Below, piece by piece: positions 28,175 through 36,353 of a DNA stretch of 64,000 nucleotides. Below the pieces are notes generated by a model, which ran no database searches, had not been told where the DNA came from, and saw nothing but the letters and a program-made list of their open reading frames with translations. The position numbers and the translations under genes are program-made. The DNA comes from Bacteroidales bacterium Bact_22. Its GTDB lineage: Bacteria; Bacteroidota; Bacteroidia; Bacteroidales; F082. Each line of letters starts with the position of its first letter. The stretch's first letter is position 1. The stretch spans positions 19,798 through 83,797 of the forward strand of contig LUZN01000020.1 in the NCBI GenBank assembly GCA_001603665.1, written 5' to 3'.

Positions 28175-28210
28175 TTTTTGTCGCGCGTATTGAAAAACGT
28201 CGTACTTTTG
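28175..28210 (+). promoter_or_regulatory. Promoter of tRNA-Asn
   Basis: TTTTTG at 28175-28180 and TACTTTTG at 28203-28210 (TAnnTTTG), 22 bp apart, about 28 nt before the mature tRNA. Confidence 0.55.
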
Positions 28211-28238
28211 CAGTCGCAAACGGAGAAAACCGTTGTTA

Positions 28239-28312
28239 GCCTCCTTAGCTCAGTTGGTTAGAGCATCTGACTGTTAATCAGGGGGTCTCAGGTTCAAGTC
28301 CTGAAGGGGGCG
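28239..28312 (+). tRNA. tRNA-Asn (anticodon GTT)
   Basis: Cloverleaf can be drawn in full: acceptor GCCTCCT/AGGGGGC, D arm GCTC/GAGC with AGTTGGTTA loop, anticodon stem TCTGA/TCAGG with loop CTGTTAA (GTT at 28273-28275), T arm TCAGG-TTCAAGT-CCTGA, discriminator G. CCA is not encoded as such. 74 nt. Confidence 0.96.
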
Positions 28313-28320
28313 CAAGAGAG

Positions 28321-28340
28321 ATTACAAAGTGTAATTTTTT
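28321..28340 (+). terminator. Terminator after tRNA-Asn
   Basis: Stem attaca/tgtaat with loop aag, followed by six T. Confidence 0.55.
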
Positions 28341-28360
28341 ATGTTTCATGTTATTAATTG

Positions 28361-28395
28361 AAGAATGAAAGCCAGCAGGTTTCCATTCTTTTTTT
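28361..28395 (+). terminator. Second hairpin with T run directly before the PfkB-family kinase
   Basis: Arms aagaatgaaa (28361-28370) and tttccattctt (28380-28390) pair with one bulged base around a 9-nt loop, and the T run continues to 28395. The kinase start codon is at 28406, only 10 nt on, leaving no room for a promoter. It may act as an attenuator or simply terminate read-through. Confidence 0.5.
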
Positions 28396-28405
28396 ATCGG
28401 AAATT

Positions 28406-29374
28406 ATGAAGAAAGTTCTAGGTATCGGCAATGCTCTGGTTGACATCTTAACCAGAATCGACAATGACAATATTCTGAGCGAGCTCGGTCTCCCCAAGGG
28501 CTCCATGCAGCTCGTTGATGAGAAGACCGCCGCGAAGGTGGCGAAGGCACTCGAGAAGTTCGACAACTCGATGGCGCCAGGCGGCTCCGCCGCCAACACC
28601 ATCCACGGCTTGGCAAAATGCGGCGTGGAAGTGGGATTCATCGGTTTTACTGGCAACGACAAGGTCGGAGAGTTCTTCGACGACGCCATGAAGTCGGTGG
28701 GAGTGAAGCCCATCATGTTTCACAACGACGTGCCTTCGGGGATTGCCCAGGCAATCATCTCGCCTGACGGCGAGCGCACCTTCGCGACTCACCTCGGAGC
28801 AGCCGTTTTACTGAATGAGACTCACCTCACCTTGGACATATTCAAAGGCTGGGATTACTGCTATGTCGAGGGTTATCTCATCGCCAACCGTCCGCTGTTC
28901 AAGAAAGCCATCGAGCTCGCGAAACAGGCAGGCTGCAAGGTAGTTCTCGACCTCGCATCGTACAACGTCGTTGAAGATAACCGCGACTTTTTGATCGAAC
29001 TTCTGCCTCAGATCGACATCGTTTTCGCCAACGAGGAAGAGGCCAAGGCGTTGACTCAAGGCACACCGGAGGATGCCCTTGAATTCATCGGGAAACAGTG
29101 CGAAATAGCAGTGGTTAAAGTCGGAAGCAAAGGCTCGATGATCAAGCGCGGCAACGAGAAAGTGACCGTCGGCTGCAACAAAGTCAACGTCATCGACACC
29201 ACTGGCGCCGGCGACATGTACGCTGCTGGTTTCATGGCCGGTCTCATCAAAGGTTTCGACCTGAAAAAGAGTGGCGAATTAGGCACTTGTCTGGCAGGAA
29301 ATGTGATTCAAAATCTCGGTGCCAAACTGAATGATAATCAATGGGAAAAAATTATTTCCTTTTATTTTAAATAG
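28406..29374 (+). CDS. PfkB-family carbohydrate/nucleoside kinase (adenosine kinase-like)
   Basis: 322 aa from ATG 28406 (MKKVLGIGNALVDILTRID); the frame from TTG 28358 only adds sequence covering the hairpin. Marks: GGSAANTIHGLAKCG near 60-74 (substrate-binding Gly-rich motif 1), EGYLIANRP near 155, and DTTGAGDMYAAGFMAGL near 268 with catalytic Asp (motif 2). The NALVD start and GGSAAN motif are typical of the adenosine-kinase-like branch; substrate not proved. Confidence 0.88.
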   Translation: MKKVLGIGNALVDILTRIDNDNILSELGLPKGSMQLVDEKTAAKVAKALEKFDNSMAPGGSAANTIHGLAKCGVEVGFIGFTGNDKVGEFFDDAMKSVGVKPIMFHNDVPSGIAQAIISPDGERTFATHLGAAVLLNETHLTLDIFKGWDYCYVEGYLIANRPLFKKAIELAKQAGCKVVLDLASYNVVEDNRDFLIELLPQIDIVFANEEEAKALTQGTPEDALEFIGKQCEIAVVKVGSKGSMIKRGNEKVTVGCNKVNVIDTTGAGDMYAAGFMAGLIKGFDLKKSGELGTCLAGNVIQNLGAKLNDNQWEKIISFYFK

Positions 29375-29390
29375 GTATCGAAAAAATGTG

Positions 29391-29398
29391 TACTTTTG
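29391..29398 (+). promoter_or_regulatory. -7 element (TACTTTTG) upstream of the EF-G2-like gene
   Basis: Matches TAnnTTTG, 47 nt before the start codon at 29445, giving a leader of about 40 nt. No clear -33 element. Confidence 0.45.
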
Positions 29399-29444
29399 CA
29401 CCCAAATTGAAAAATAATTAATAAAAATATAGAATTTAAGAAAA

Positions 29445-31580
29445 ATGAAGGTATTTCAGACAGACGACATTCGGAACATCGCTCTCATTGGAGCTGCTAA
29501 ATCCGGAAAGACCACGCTTGCCGAAAACATGATTTTCGAAGGCAAGCTCATCAACAGAAAAGGCGACACCACTAGTAAGAACACAGTGTCAGACTACCGC
29601 CCGATCGAAATGGAGCGCGGTATCTCTGTTAACGCCAGCTTGTGCTACACAATCTTTAACGACAAGAAAATCAACATCTTGGATACTCCTGGCTTTAGCG
29701 ATTTCTCTGGCGATATCGTCGCTTGTCTGACCGCTGCCGACACAGCAGTGTTCACCGTCAACGCACAGTCGGGTGTTGAGGCTACGACAGAAAATGCATG
29801 GAAACACGCCGCTAACACAAACAAGCCGGTGGTGTTCTTCATGAACCAGCTCGACCACAACAACGCCAACTTCGACGACACCATCCATCAGCTGAAGGAA
29901 TATTTCGGCGACAAGGTCACTCCTATCCAGTTCCCAGTGAACACAGGCGAGGGCTTCAACGCTGTCATCGACCTCATCATGAAGAAGATGCTCGTCTTCA
30001 AGAACGGCAACGGCGCTCCTGAGGTTCAGGACATCCCTGCCAACCTTGCTGACAAGGCTGAAGAGCTTCACAACGACCTCATCGAGCACGCCGCTGAAGG
30101 TGACGACGCTCTGATGGAGAAATTCTTCGACGAAGGCACACTCTCAGAGGAAGATATGGAAGCCGGTATCCGTATGGGTATCGCAAAACGCGAGATCTTC
30201 CCTGTGATCTGCGGCGCAGCAAAGAGCGGTGCAGGCGTGACACGTCTTCTCGAGTTCATCGTCAACGCTTGCCCATCACCAGCACACGTTGCTCCTATCA
30301 AGGCTGAAAACGGCACAGAGTTCCACAACAGCGTGAACGATCCTGCTGCAATGTTCTTCTTCAAGATTTCGAACGAGCAGAACGTCGGTGACGTCGCCAT
30401 GGCACGTATCTACGGTGGCACAATCACTGAGGCTCAGGACCTTGTCAACCCACGTACAGGCAACAAAGAGCGTATCTCACAGATCCTCGTTTCGAACGGT
30501 AAGAACCGTGAGAGAGTCGAGAAAGCCTGCGCTGGCGATATCATCTCAACCATCAAGTTGAAAGATGTCCGCGTGAGCGACAGCCTCGTCGACGCTAAGG
30601 TCGCTGAAGCTGCATTCCCGGCTATCAAGTTCCCGACACCTATCTTCTCGATCGCCATCAAGGCTACCAACTCACAGGAAGACGAGAAACTTGGCGGTAT
30701 CCTCAACGATATGCACAAGACAGACCCGACTATCATCACAGGTATGTCGCGTGAGTTGAGACAGAACATCCTGCAGTGCCAGGGTGAATATCACCTCAAC
30801 ACCATTAAGTGGTACCTCGACAACGTTCATAAGATCGGCGTTGAGTTCGCATCACCTAAGATTCCGTATCGTGAGACCATCACCAAGTCGGCAAACGGCG
30901 ACTACCGTCATAAGAAACAGTCGGGTGGTTCAGGTCAGTTCGGTGAGGTGCACATGCGCTTGGCTCCTTACTACGAGGGCTACACCGATCCTACCGACCT
31001 CCAGGTCCGTGACACTCAGGAGTACGACCTCCCATGGGGCGGCAAGCTCATCTTCAAGAACTGCATCGTCGGTGGTGCTATCGACGCACGTTTCATGCCG
31101 GCTATCTTGAAGGGTATCAACGAGCGCTTGGAAGAAGGTCCTCTTACAGGTTCATACGCCCGCGACATCATCGTCTACGTGTATGATGGTAAGATGCACC
31201 CGGTCGATTCAAACGAAATGGCATTTAAGATTGCCGGACGTATGGCATTCTCTATCGCCTTCAAGGCCGCTGGCCCGAAGATCATGGAGCCTATCTATGA
31301 CCTCACAGTCCGCATGCCTGAAGACATGATGGGTGCAGTCAACACTGACCTTCAGGGTCGTCGCGCCATCATCATGGGAATGGATTCAGACCGTAACTAC
31401 CAGATTATCCGCGCTAGAGTGCCGCTCGCAGAGATGGATCGTTATTCGACATCGCTCAGCTCACTCACCTCAGGTCGTGGCTCATTCACAATGGAATATG
31501 CTGAGTACGCTCAGGTTCCGGCCGATGTCCAGACCAAGCTGTTGAAGGCTTACGAGGAGTCGAAGAAAGACGAGGATTAA
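29445..31580 (+). CDS. Elongation factor G paralogue (EF-G2-like) with altered GTPase motifs
   Basis: 711 aa, all EF-G domains present, ending in LKAYEESKKDED. Its G1 loop is GAAKSGKTT (16-24) in place of GHIDAGKTT, G2 is RGIS (58-61), G3 is DTPGFSDF (80-87), where the catalytic His of DTPGHVDF is Phe84, and G4 is NQLD (134-137) in place of NKMD. An EF-G paralogue without GTPase activity, needed for translation in starved cells and gut colonisation, is known from Bacteroides thetaiotaomicron; this protein fits that type. It is not in a str operon (no rpsL, rpsG or tuf nearby). Single gene closed by a terminator at 31613. Confidence 0.88.
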   Translation: MKVFQTDDIRNIALIGAAKSGKTTLAENMIFEGKLINRKGDTTSKNTVSDYRPIEMERGISVNASLCYTIFNDKKINILDTPGFSDFSGDIVACLTAADTAVFTVNAQSGVEATTENAWKHAANTNKPVVFFMNQLDHNNANFDDTIHQLKEYFGDKVTPIQFPVNTGEGFNAVIDLIMKKMLVFKNGNGAPEVQDIPANLADKAEELHNDLIEHAAEGDDALMEKFFDEGTLSEEDMEAGIRMGIAKREIFPVICGAAKSGAGVTRLLEFIVNACPSPAHVAPIKAENGTEFHNSVNDPAAMFFFKISNEQNVGDVAMARIYGGTITEAQDLVNPRTGNKERISQILVSNGKNRERVEKACAGDIISTIKLKDVRVSDSLVDAKVAEAAFPAIKFPTPIFSIAIKATNSQEDEKLGGILNDMHKTDPTIITGMSRELRQNILQCQGEYHLNTIKWYLDNVHKIGVEFASPKIPYRETITKSANGDYRHKKQSGGSGQFGEVHMRLAPYYEGYTDPTDLQVRDTQEYDLPWGGKLIFKNCIVGGAIDARFMPAILKGINERLEEGPLTGSYARDIIVYVYDGKMHPVDSNEMAFKIAGRMAFSIAFKAAGPKIMEPIYDLTVRMPEDMMGAVNTDLQGRRAIIMGMDSDRNYQIIRARVPLAEMDRYSTSLSSLTSGRGSFTMEYAEYAQVPADVQTKLLKAYEESKKDED

Positions 31581-31612
31581 TTGGTTTACCGTTTACGGTT
31601 TACAGTTTAGTA

Positions 31613-31641
31613 GGGACGAATCATCATTCGCCCCTTTTTTT
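31613..31641. terminator. Terminator between EF-G2-like gene and mnmA
   Basis: Stem gggacgaat (31613-31621) and attcgcccc (31626-31634) with 4-nt loop and a T run that reaches into the TAA stop of convergent mnmA. It works for the plus strand; the minus-strand side has few T. Confidence 0.65.
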
Positions 31642-32701
31642 ATTCAATAACGCCTGAACCGAGAACGATCGGTTCCGTTGCGTGATAAATCGTGCCGAAT
31701 TGACCACTGGCGACGCCGGAAATCATCACGTCGCTGTTGATTTTCAGGCCTTTTTCGGTAATGTTCAATGTGCCGGTGCGGAACTCGGGTTGGTGACGAA
31801 TTTTATATCTAATCGGCTGATTATCAACGAATTTTATAACAGGATTCATAGCTTGGACATCGACCAGTTCGATGGTGTTGACGTATTGTGCCTCGGGGTC
31901 GTAGCCTTGCGACACATAGACGATGTTCTGGTCGGTGTCTTTCTTAACCACAAACCACGGTCCGCCGCCTAATCCCAAGCCCTTGCGCTGACCGATGGTG
32001 TGGAACCAGAAACCTTTATGTTTGCCGAGTTTCTTGCCTGTCTCGAGTTCGATGATGTCGCCTTCCTTCTCGCCGACATATTCGCGGATGTAGTCGTTGT
32101 AGTTGATCTTTCCTAAGAAGCAAATGCCTTGAGAATCATGACGTTGTGCACTCGGAAGGCCATATTTCTCGGCTAATTTGCGCACCTCGCTCTTCGGCAG
32201 TGCCCCGACAGGGAACATCGCTTTCTTAAGCTGCGGATAAGTGATTCTTGCCAGGAAGTCGGTCTGATCCTTGAAAGTGTCGACGGCTGTGCCTAGCCAC
32301 GCAACTCCATCATTATCAATCCATTGCTGAGCGTAGTGACCAGTGGCGATGCGGTCGAACTGATAGCCTGCCTTCTCCTCGAAAGCCCCGAATTTGATGA
32401 AGCGGTTGCACATCACGTCGGGGTTGGGGGTGAGGCCCTTGCGCACCGAGTCCATGGTGTAGGCCGCTACGCGGTCGTAGTATTCCTTCTGCAGGTCGAC
32501 GATGTCGAACTTACAGCCGTATTTCTTGGCGATGAAGGTGGTTATCTCTATATCTTCCTCCGAAGGGCAGTCCATGAGGTCTTCCTTGCCTTCGAGGCCT
32601 ATCTTGATGTAGAAAATATGAGGTTCGATGCCTTGTTCCTTAAGGAGAGGCACTATCACAGAGCTGTCGACGCCGCCGGAGACTAACGCTGCAATCTCCA
32701 T
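31640..32701 (-). CDS. mnmA: tRNA-specific 2-thiouridylase MnmA
   Basis: Thiolates U34 of tRNA-Lys, -Glu and -Gln using ATP and a relayed sulfur. 353 aa: PP-loop SGGVDSSV at 8-15, NPDVMCNRFIKF near 94-105 with the first catalytic Cys, and SQGICFLGKINYNDYI near 190-205 with the second Cys; C-terminal beta-barrel domain complete. It starts 3 nt after the stop of the VanX-like gene in a three-gene minus-strand operon. Confidence 0.95.
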   Translation of the reverse strand: MEIAALVSGGVDSSVIVPLLKEQGIEPHIFYIKIGLEGKEDLMDCPSEEDIEITTFIAKKYGCKFDIVDLQKEYYDRVAAYTMDSVRKGLTPNPDVMCNRFIKFGAFEEKAGYQFDRIATGHYAQQWIDNDGVAWLGTAVDTFKDQTDFLARITYPQLKKAMFPVGALPKSEVRKLAEKYGLPSAQRHDSQGICFLGKINYNDYIREYVGEKEGDIIELETGKKLGKHKGFWFHTIGQRKGLGLGGGPWFVVKKDTDQNIVYVSQGYDPEAQYVNTIELVDVQAMNPVIKFVDNQPIRYKIRHQPEFRTGTLNITEKGLKINSDVMISGVASGQFGTIYHATEPIVLGSGVIE

Positions 32702-32704
32702 TGT

Positions 32705-33586
32705 TTATTTACGCTTCTCGAATTTCGTTCTGGTGACCGGGATGGTGAAACCGTATTGGCCTTGTCCCGTGTCGATCTCGGCCGAGCCGTAGATGCCGCC
32801 GTTGCGTTTGCCTTTATAGGCAGCCCACATACGGTCGCCGTAGGAGAAATGCCACCATTCGCCAGGGAAGTTGATGAAACCTTCTTTTTTCATCAGCTTG
32901 ACAAGTTTTTTGCGGTTTCTGCGCTGCTCCTTGGTGATATGGCTGCTGTAGGTGAATGTCGAGTCGTTATACTCGTGGAAACGCGTGCCGTAGTTGAAAT
33001 CTTCGCCTTTGTCGTTGCACAGTGCCACGTCGACTGCGCCGCCTGTCTCGTGACCGCCCATGCTGCCTTTCGGGTCGTCGGTCTTGAACTTGGCGAGTTT
33101 CATGGCCTCGTGACGGCCAATCTCAGGGTTCTCGGCGGTGATTTGTGCTATCACGCTCTCGAAGCTCTCGCTCATCTTGATGCGCGAACGGAAAGTCTTG
33201 TAAATCTTGAGGTTTACGCCTTCTGGAAGCTTGTCGGCGATGCGATAAAGCTTAAACAGGACCTGTTTTCTTATGAGGTTAGGGTCTTCGAGTGTCTCTT
33301 CGTTGAAGATGATATGACGGTGCGGCAGGAAGTCGACGAGCGGGTCGAAGTTCTCGTGCACGTGCACCTTACCGACGTAACGGCGCGACATGATCTTACG
33401 CAGTCCGATGGCATAGGTGAAATGATGCCAATGGAAGCGGAAATGACGTCTTCTTCTCTTCGATTTGAAATACCAAATCAACCAAATGAGGATTATCAGA
33501 ACAACCGCTCCGATGATGAAATTTGGGATGTTTGCGATGAGCGCCGCCTTGTGGGCTTCAAACCATTTTAAAACTTCTTCTAACAT
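32705..33586 (-). CDS. VanX/DdpX-like D-Ala-D-Ala dipeptidase family protein, membrane-anchored
   Basis: 293 aa: N-terminal membrane segment (about 20-40) followed by Arg/His-rich KSKRRRRHFRFHWHH, then an M15D-type zinc peptidase domain. The zinc ligands are in GSMGGHETGGAVDVAL (about 175-190, the SxHxxGxAxD motif) and GEWWHFSYG near 243 (catalytic Glu and third ligand His). The family cuts D-Ala-D-Ala in peptidoglycan recycling or modification. The TM anchor implies action in the periplasm. Operon with xth and mnmA. Confidence 0.82.
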   Translation of the reverse strand: MLEEVLKWFEAHKAALIANIPNFIIGAVVLIILIWLIWYFKSKRRRRHFRFHWHHFTYAIGLRKIMSRRYVGKVHVHENFDPLVDFLPHRHIIFNEETLEDPNLIRKQVLFKLYRIADKLPEGVNLKIYKTFRSRIKMSESFESVIAQITAENPEIGRHEAMKLAKFKTDDPKGSMGGHETGGAVDVALCNDKGEDFNYGTRFHEYNDSTFTYSSHITKEQRRNRKKLVKLMKKEGFINFPGEWWHFSYGDRMWAAYKGKRNGGIYGSAEIDTGQGQYGFTIPVTRTKFEKRK

Positions 33587-33596
33587 ATCTTGAATC

Positions 33597-34364
33597 TTAT
33601 TTTATTTCAACAAAAACCGGACAATGGTCGGAATGCTTTGCTTCCGGCAGTATCGCCGCGTCAACTAATTTATCTTTTAACGAATCTGTAACTATATGAT
33701 AATCAATGCGCCAGCCTTTGTTATTCTCTCTTGCGTTGGCACGATAGCTCCACCATGAATAGTGGTTCGGCTCCTTGCAGAGATGACGGAAGCTGTCGAT
33801 GTATCCATCGCTCAAGAAATCTGTGAACCATTGGCGCTCTTCCGGTAAAAAGCCTGAGTTGGTGGCGTTACGCACCGGGTCGTGGATGTCGATGGCCTCA
33901 TGACAGATGTTGTAATCGCCCGAAAGCACCAGGTTTGGCCGTGTTTTCCGCAGATTGTTGACATATTTTCTGAAGAAATCGAGCCATTCCATCTTGAAAT
34001 CCTGACGTTCCTCGCCCGTGGTACCTGAAGGATGATACACGCTTACGACTGAAAGGTCACCGAAGTCGGCACGCAAAAAGCGTCCTTCGTCGTCGTAGAG
34101 CGGGTTATTCATACCGAAAACCACGTTATCCGGCTCGCGTTTCGTGAGGATTCCCACGCCGCTGTAGCCTTTTTTCTTTGCCGAGAACCAATAGCTATGA
34201 TATCCCATCGCCTCAATCTCCATCACAGGAATCTGATCGGGAGTGGCTTTCAGCTCCTGAAAGCACACGACATCCGGCGATACGGCATCAAGCCATTCAA
34301 GCAATCCCTTTGAAATTGCAGCTCGGATTCCATTGACATTGTAACTTACGATTCTCATGCTCAT
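33597..34364 (-). CDS. xth: Exodeoxyribonuclease III
   Basis: AP endonuclease/3'-5' exonuclease in base excision repair. 255 aa with the EEP-fold motifs: SYNVNGIRAA at 6-15, FQELKA near 35 (metal-binding Glu), SGDYNICHEAIDI near 147, WSYRANARENNKGWRIDY near 208-225 and KHSDHCPVF near the end (catalytic His). First gene of the operon xth-vanX-like-mnmA. A Met two codons in (34358) is an equally possible start. Confidence 0.95.
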   Translation of the reverse strand: MSMRIVSYNVNGIRAAISKGLLEWLDAVSPDVVCFQELKATPDQIPVMEIEAMGYHSYWFSAKKKGYSGVGILTKREPDNVVFGMNNPLYDDEGRFLRADFGDLSVVSVYHPSGTTGEERQDFKMEWLDFFRKYVNNLRKTRPNLVLSGDYNICHEAIDIHDPVRNATNSGFLPEERQWFTDFLSDGYIDSFRHLCKEPNHYSWWSYRANARENNKGWRIDYHIVTDSLKDKLVDAAILPEAKHSDHCPVFVEIK

Positions 34365-34370
34365 TTAATT

Positions 34371-34485
34371 CGTCATTTCGACTGGAGCGTAGCGAAATGG
34401 AGAAATCCTTTTTAGAAAAAGCTTTTGCGAAAAGAGGATTTCTCGACTGCCATCTCACTGCGTTCGATGTTCGCTCGAAATGACG
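34371..34485. repeat. Dispersed repeat with 'cgtcatttcga' inverted ends (copy 2)
   Basis: Ends cgtcatttcga (34371-34381) and tcgaaatgacg (34475-34485). Read from the right end on the minus strand, the first 45 nt match the element at 11242 with about four mismatches, including gaacgcagtgagatgg. The left part (gagcgtagcgaaatggaga) is a second arm not present in copy 1. It lies in the 5' leader of xth. Confidence 0.72.
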
Positions 34486-34497
34486 TTTAATTTTTTG

Positions 34498-34505
34498 CAA
34501 AGATA
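34498..34505 (-). promoter_or_regulatory. -7 element (TATCTTTG) for xth operon
   Basis: Minus-strand TATCTTTG fits TAnnTTTG. If used, the xth transcript would begin about 120 nt upstream of its start codon and carry the whole dispersed repeat as a long hairpin in its leader. Confidence 0.4.
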
Positions 34506-34547
34506 ATATTTTTTAATAAAATAATGTAAAACAATAAATGAATTTTT

Positions 34548-34555
34548 TATTTTTG
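34548..34555 (+). promoter_or_regulatory. -7 element (TATTTTTG) immediately before the CLC gene
   Basis: TATTTTTG ends 4 nt before the ATG at 34560, so a transcript started from it would have almost no leader. Confidence 0.45.
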
Positions 34556-34559
34556 CGAT

Positions 34560-36353
34560 ATGAGATTAAGATTAAAGACTCGAGCGAAGATTTTCTTTAA
34601 GTCGTTGAATAAGTGGCGATTAGCCCATTTATCCGACCGGCAGTTCATGATACTTTTGGCTGTCCCGACCGGTTTTTTGGCGGGCGTGGCGGCGGTTTTG
34701 ATCAAATTTTTCGCCCATTCGATACGCGATTTGTTCTTTTATATAAGGACATTGGACAGCAACTTCAATCTCTTGTTCTTTATCCTGCCCGCAATAGGTA
34801 TCTTATTGACTATCATTGTGATACGATATGTCATCCGACGGGAAGTGGGGCATGGGATACCCGGACTTTTATATGCGCTTTCGCGAAATAAGGGCATAGT
34901 GAAGCCCTACACCACCTTCTCTTCGATAATAACCAGCGCTTTGACGGTAGGTTTCGGCGGATCGGTGGGATTGGAAGGTCCTTCGGTGTCGACAGGTGGC
35001 GCCATCGGCTCGAACATCGGCCAGCTGCTGAAGCTAAACCAAAAACAGATCAACGTGCTGATAGGCATGGGAGGCGCCTCGGCATTGGCCGCCATCTTCC
35101 AGGCACCTATCACCGGCGTGGTGTTCGCCATGGAGGTCTTCATGATCGACATCTCCATGACCGCGCTCATCCCCATCATCATATCGGCGTTTTGCGCCAT
35201 CCTCACCTCTTATTACTTCCTCGGAAGGGCTGTGGAATACGACATCACCATAGCCGAGTCGTTCATCCCGGCTAATACGCTGTACTACGTAGGTTTAGGT
35301 CTCGTGGTGGGACTGGTCTCGGCCTACTTCATGAAGGTCTACTTCACCGTAGGCAAGAGGTTCGGAAAGATCGAGAACCCCTGGCGGCGCTTCATCATCG
35401 CGGCCTTATGCCTCGGCGCCCTGATCTTCGCGTTCCCGTCGCTGTACGGTGAGGGCTATGAGACCATCAATGCGGCCCTCAACGGCAAGTGGGACATGAT
35501 TCTGTTCAACACCGTGTTCGAGCCGTTCGCCGACAATATCTGGATAGTCATCCTCATCTTTGTGTGCATCATCCTTTGCAAGGCGTTTGCCACATCACTG
35601 ACATTTGCTGCGGGCGGCGTGGGAGGAACATTCGCTCCCGCTCTGTTCCTCGGCGCCATGACGGGTATGGTTTACGCATTGGTTATCAATAATTTAGGTC
35701 TCGGCGACCTGAACGTGACGAAGTTCGCCCTCGTGGGTATGAGCGGACTCATCGCTGCCATGCTGCATGCCCCGCTGACAGGCATTTTCCTCATCGCGGA
35801 GATCACCAACGGCTACTCGCTGATGGTGCCTCTGATGATAGTGTCGGCACTGTCGCTGGCCGTCAACAGGCTGTTCTTCCGCGAGTCGATCTACACCCAG
35901 AGCATAGCTGAGAAAGGCGTGAGGGTGTCGTTCAACAAAGACGAAACCATACTTAACATGATGACTTCCAGCAACTTAATAGAGACTAACTTCAGCACCA
36001 TACGTCCTGAGCAGACACTTGGCGACCTGGTGAAAGTCATAGCCTCGTCGTCGAGAAACATCTTCCCCGTGGTGGCCGAAGACGGCGAGTTCCGCGGGCA
36101 TATCCTCTTCGACGACGTGCGGAAGTTCATGTTCGACACAAGTCTTTACGGCACCTCAGTGGAAAAGATTATGGTTTACCCCGACTACGTTATCAATTAC
36201 GACGAGTCGATGGAGGAAATCGTAAAGAAATTCGAGGAATCACATAAGTATAATATTGTGATAGTCGACAATGGAAAGTATCTTGGCTACATTTCGCGAG
36301 CCAATGTGTTTACTGCTTATCAAGCGACTTTGAAGGAGATTTCCGCTGAGTAG
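34560..36353 (+). CDS. CLC-type chloride channel/antiporter with CBS domains
   Basis: 597 aa: about ten intramembrane helices to residue 445, then two CBS domains (about 470-590) that probably bind a nucleotide. CLC selectivity motifs are visible: GHGIPGLL near 97, GSVGLEGPSVSTGGAIG near 133 (gating Glu kept; usual GREGP reads GLEGP) and GGVGGTFAPALFLGAMTG near 351. The last 44 nt overlap the end of the convergent exosortase gene. A -7 box 4 nt before the ATG hints at a leaderless mRNA. Confidence 0.93.
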   Translation: MRLRLKTRAKIFFKSLNKWRLAHLSDRQFMILLAVPTGFLAGVAAVLIKFFAHSIRDLFFYIRTLDSNFNLLFFILPAIGILLTIIVIRYVIRREVGHGIPGLLYALSRNKGIVKPYTTFSSIITSALTVGFGGSVGLEGPSVSTGGAIGSNIGQLLKLNQKQINVLIGMGGASALAAIFQAPITGVVFAMEVFMIDISMTALIPIIISAFCAILTSYYFLGRAVEYDITIAESFIPANTLYYVGLGLVVGLVSAYFMKVYFTVGKRFGKIENPWRRFIIAALCLGALIFAFPSLYGEGYETINAALNGKWDMILFNTVFEPFADNIWIVILIFVCIILCKAFATSLTFAAGGVGGTFAPALFLGAMTGMVYALVINNLGLGDLNVTKFALVGMSGLIAAMLHAPLTGIFLIAEITNGYSLMVPLMIVSALSLAVNRLFFRESIYTQSIAEKGVRVSFNKDETILNMMTSSNLIETNFSTIRPEQTLGDLVKVIASSSRNIFPVVAEDGEFRGHILFDDVRKFMFDTSLYGTSVEKIMVYPDYVINYDESMEEIVKKFEESHKYNIVIVDNGKYLGYISRANVFTAYQATLKEISAE

